DNA from: Paenibacillus sp. SC116
GTDB lineage: Bacteria; Bacillota; Bacilli; Paenibacillales; Paenibacillaceae
Direction of reading: 5' to 3'
NCBI RefSeq assembly: GCF_024733555.1
Contig: NZ_JANIOF010000001.1
Coordinates: 971,225-1,035,224, forward strand
Length of the DNA: 64,000 nucleotides
Shown: piece by piece, positions 62,371 to 64,000 of the stretch
Layout of the letters: every line of letters begins with the position of its first letter
Numbering within the stretch: the first letter of the stretch is position 1
The notes under the pieces: model-generated
The model's input: only the letters and a program-made list of their open reading frames with translations
Database searches by the model: none
What the model was told of the DNA's origin: nothing
Position numbers and translations under genes: made by a program

Positions 62371-64000
62371 TTATACGCTCATTTCTCGCTGGTGATTCAC
62401 TTGCTGAACTTGCTGAATCGCATCTTGAAGCACTTCTATCGAGATCGTATCGGACGTAACCGAGCGCAATCGATTATAGTGTGCGTGCCATACTTCTCTC
62501 GCTTCATTTTCTAGTTGACTGATTTCTTCGTGGAAGCAAGATGTTATATGCGAAATGAGCAGCTGTTGCATGTTGTGCACCTCAATCTTCATGGCCTCCA
62601 TGCACATCACTTCTAAATGCTGCTTCAAGCTATCACGCCCACCCGCTTCAAAGAAATGCTTCGCGTTTTTATACCATTTACGCAGCTCTTTGACTTCCAT
62701 TTGGAGTTGAGGCAGCTTGGCTTCCACATGAGGTGTAGTCCAAGAAGCCAATCGAGGCCACTCGTAAACATATCCTTCGAACCTAGCCATCATAAAGGAG
62801 GAAGCATCTCCAATATGCTGAACGATAAGCCGCTTCGCATGCTGTTCTAAGCGCAAGCTGGTAGCCAATACTTCATTCGTTAGCTCTACTTCCAGATGAC
62901 GTCTCCAATCTTGGAATGCGAGCCGCAATGCCAAATCAAGGTCGGACTGATCAGCTCGCAATGATGCAGGATTGAAGGCATACGCAAATCCGTCATTGAA
63001 ACGATATTGAATGCGCTGACGTACGTGATACAGCAGCTCTTCACATTCTTGCGTCATGGATCGGCTTTCATCGGTGTCGGCCAATAAACTCAATTGGTGT
63101 TCAACCTCAGACCAAGATTGAGCAATTTGTTGTTGCTGCTGTTCCCGATCTGCCGCATTAGATAACACTGCCCGCTCCAAAGCTTGAAGCTGCGCATGTG
63201 CACGCTGAATGTCAGCATAAGCTCGCTCCATACTCATTGCAGCTAGTTCATTCACTGCGAATGACATAAACCGCTCCTCAAACGCTTCAAAGCCAGCTGC
63301 TCGAATTTGGGCTCTATTGTCTGCCAATTTACCTTCAAGCGCACGCAAACTGGATACTGCATTCAATCTTGGCGAACGAATTCCAAATTCCAGCAACCTG
63401 CCTTCTACATAGGTCATAACACTTTCCAACTCGTCCTTACTTGCGGCGAGATCTGCTGCATTGACGATAAAGAACATTTTATCCATTTCGAATGCATCTT
63501 TAACTCGACCAAGCTGCGTTAGAAATTGTCGATCCGCCTGAGAGAATGCATGGTTATAATAAGTCACAAACAAGATCATGTCCGCATTTTTGATATACTC
63601 AAAGGCTACTCCTGTATGCCGCGCATTAATAGAATCTGCACCAGGGGTATCCACGAATACGAAACCTTGTCGTGTCCATTCACAGTCATACATATATTCA
63701 ATATGTTCAACAAAAGCAGAACGAGATTCATCTGCTACATAAGACCGATATTCTGCTTCCTCAACAAGTATTTCTTTGCCTATATGCTCTTTAACATGAA
63801 CATACCCTGTCGAAATAGCTTGAATAAAGCTGTAATGCGGGCGTCCAGAAGGATGCAGCATGTCAGGATTCCAACGCGATAATGAAGCGATAGCTTCTTC
63901 TAATGAATAATGAACTGCGTTAGCATCACCCATTTGTACCAAAGCATAGCGCATATCTTCCAAAAGTCGCTGTTCACTCTTCAATCGAATCAAGGCAGTA
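62371..64000 (-). CDS. Dynamin-family GTPase, C-terminal part (5' end outside window)
   Basis: The reading frame enters from the window end, covering at least 542 residues. Visible are the G3 motif VDTPGADSINARH, then FIVNAADLA at the G4 position and an extended helical stalk with Glu/Gln-rich coiled coil. The P-loop is not in the window. The pattern fits bacterial dynamin-like proteins (DynA/YpbR), in which two dynamin units are fused. Such proteins tether and fuse membranes. The first codon inside the window, ATG at 63993, is probably not the true start. Confidence 0.8.
   Translation of the reverse strand, partial: TALIRLKSEQRLLEDMRYALVQMGDANAVHYSLEEAIASLSRWNPDMLHPSGRPHYSFIQAISTGYVHVKEHIGKEILVEEAEYRSYVADESRSAFVEHIEYMYDCEWTRQGFVFVDTPGADSINARHTGVAFEYIKNADMILFVTYYNHAFSQADRQFLTQLGRVKDAFEMDKMFFIVNAADLAASKDELESVMTYVEGRLLEFGIRSPRLNAVSSLRALEGKLADNRAQIRAAGFEAFEERFMSFAVNELAAMSMERAYADIQRAHAQLQALERAVLSNAADREQQQQQIAQSWSEVEHQLSLLADTDESRSMTQECEELLYHVRQRIQYRFNDGFAYAFNPASLRADQSDLDLALRLAFQDWRRHLEVELTNEVLATSLRLEQHAKRLIVQHIGDASSFMMARFEGYVYEWPRLASWTTPHVEAKLPQLQMEVKELRKWYKNAKHFFEAGGRDSLKQHLEVMCMEAMKIEVHNMQQLLISHITSCFHEEISQLENEAREVWHAHYNRLRSVTSDTISIEVLQDAIQQVQQVNHQREMSV

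Overview
The window looks like chromosomal DNA of an endospore-forming Firmicute of the Paenibacillus type. The evidence is the spoVK, hfq, miaA and mutL-mutS neighbourhood, cotE, parE-parC, a bacterial nitric oxide synthase, S-layer-homology surface protease architecture, strong AGGAGG ribosome-binding sites, frequent TTG and GTG starts, and moderate base composition. No tRNA, rRNA, CRISPR array, phage or insertion sequence was seen. The genus is an inference from gene content.

Layout. 1-4405: end of spoVK, a DUF218 (YdcF-like) membrane protein and a class A penicillin-binding protein with a low-complexity Asn/Gly tail. 4660-12048 (minus): a mutS-mutL-methyltransferase-miaA-hfq operon closed by a clear terminator. 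12130-14505: a stand-alone predicted amidoligase and the spore coat gene cotE, which has a sigma-E-like promoter. 14702-19544: an aromatic-acid-exporter-like protein, ribosomal protein L25/Ctc, and a NitT/TauT-type ABC importer. 19664-24014: a persulfide-stress locus made of a CstR-like repressor and a four-domain CoA-disulfide reductase/rhodanese/TusA/DsrE enzyme behind two palindromic operators, divergent from nitric oxide synthase. 24081-30772: an unrecognised gene, M32 carboxypeptidase, an IscA-like protein, beta-carbonic anhydrase, a permease/partner pair (ycgR/ycgQ type) preceded by a Zur-box-like sequence, and a CobW/COG0523 GTPase. 30769-37128: an MFS exporter with a divergent PadR regulator, then small membrane or unknown genes and a possible surface-protein cluster. 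37218-42946: an XRE regulator with an operator inside its promoter, a histidine kinase and divergent response regulator, RNA-modification enzymes, and a MarR regulator with an apparent self-operator. 43096-50757: a 55-residue gene with a sigma-E-like promoter, topoisomerase IV (parE-parC), and an SGNH hydrolase/ABC-2 transporter operon. 51200-58345: two tandem paralogous subtilases, one with S-layer anchoring. 58467-64000: a heterodimeric ABC exporter and the C-terminal part of a dynamin-like GTPase.

The most interesting coordinated units are these: (i) the CstR-type persulfide operon facing NO synthase; (ii) a probable zinc-limitation group (Zur box, permease pair, CobW GTPase, possibly the carbonic anhydrase); (iii) sporulation-linked genes, including the 55-residue gene that is easily missed; and (iv) the lone amidoligase between cotE and mutS. 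All functions are deduced by reading the sequence. No database search was run.
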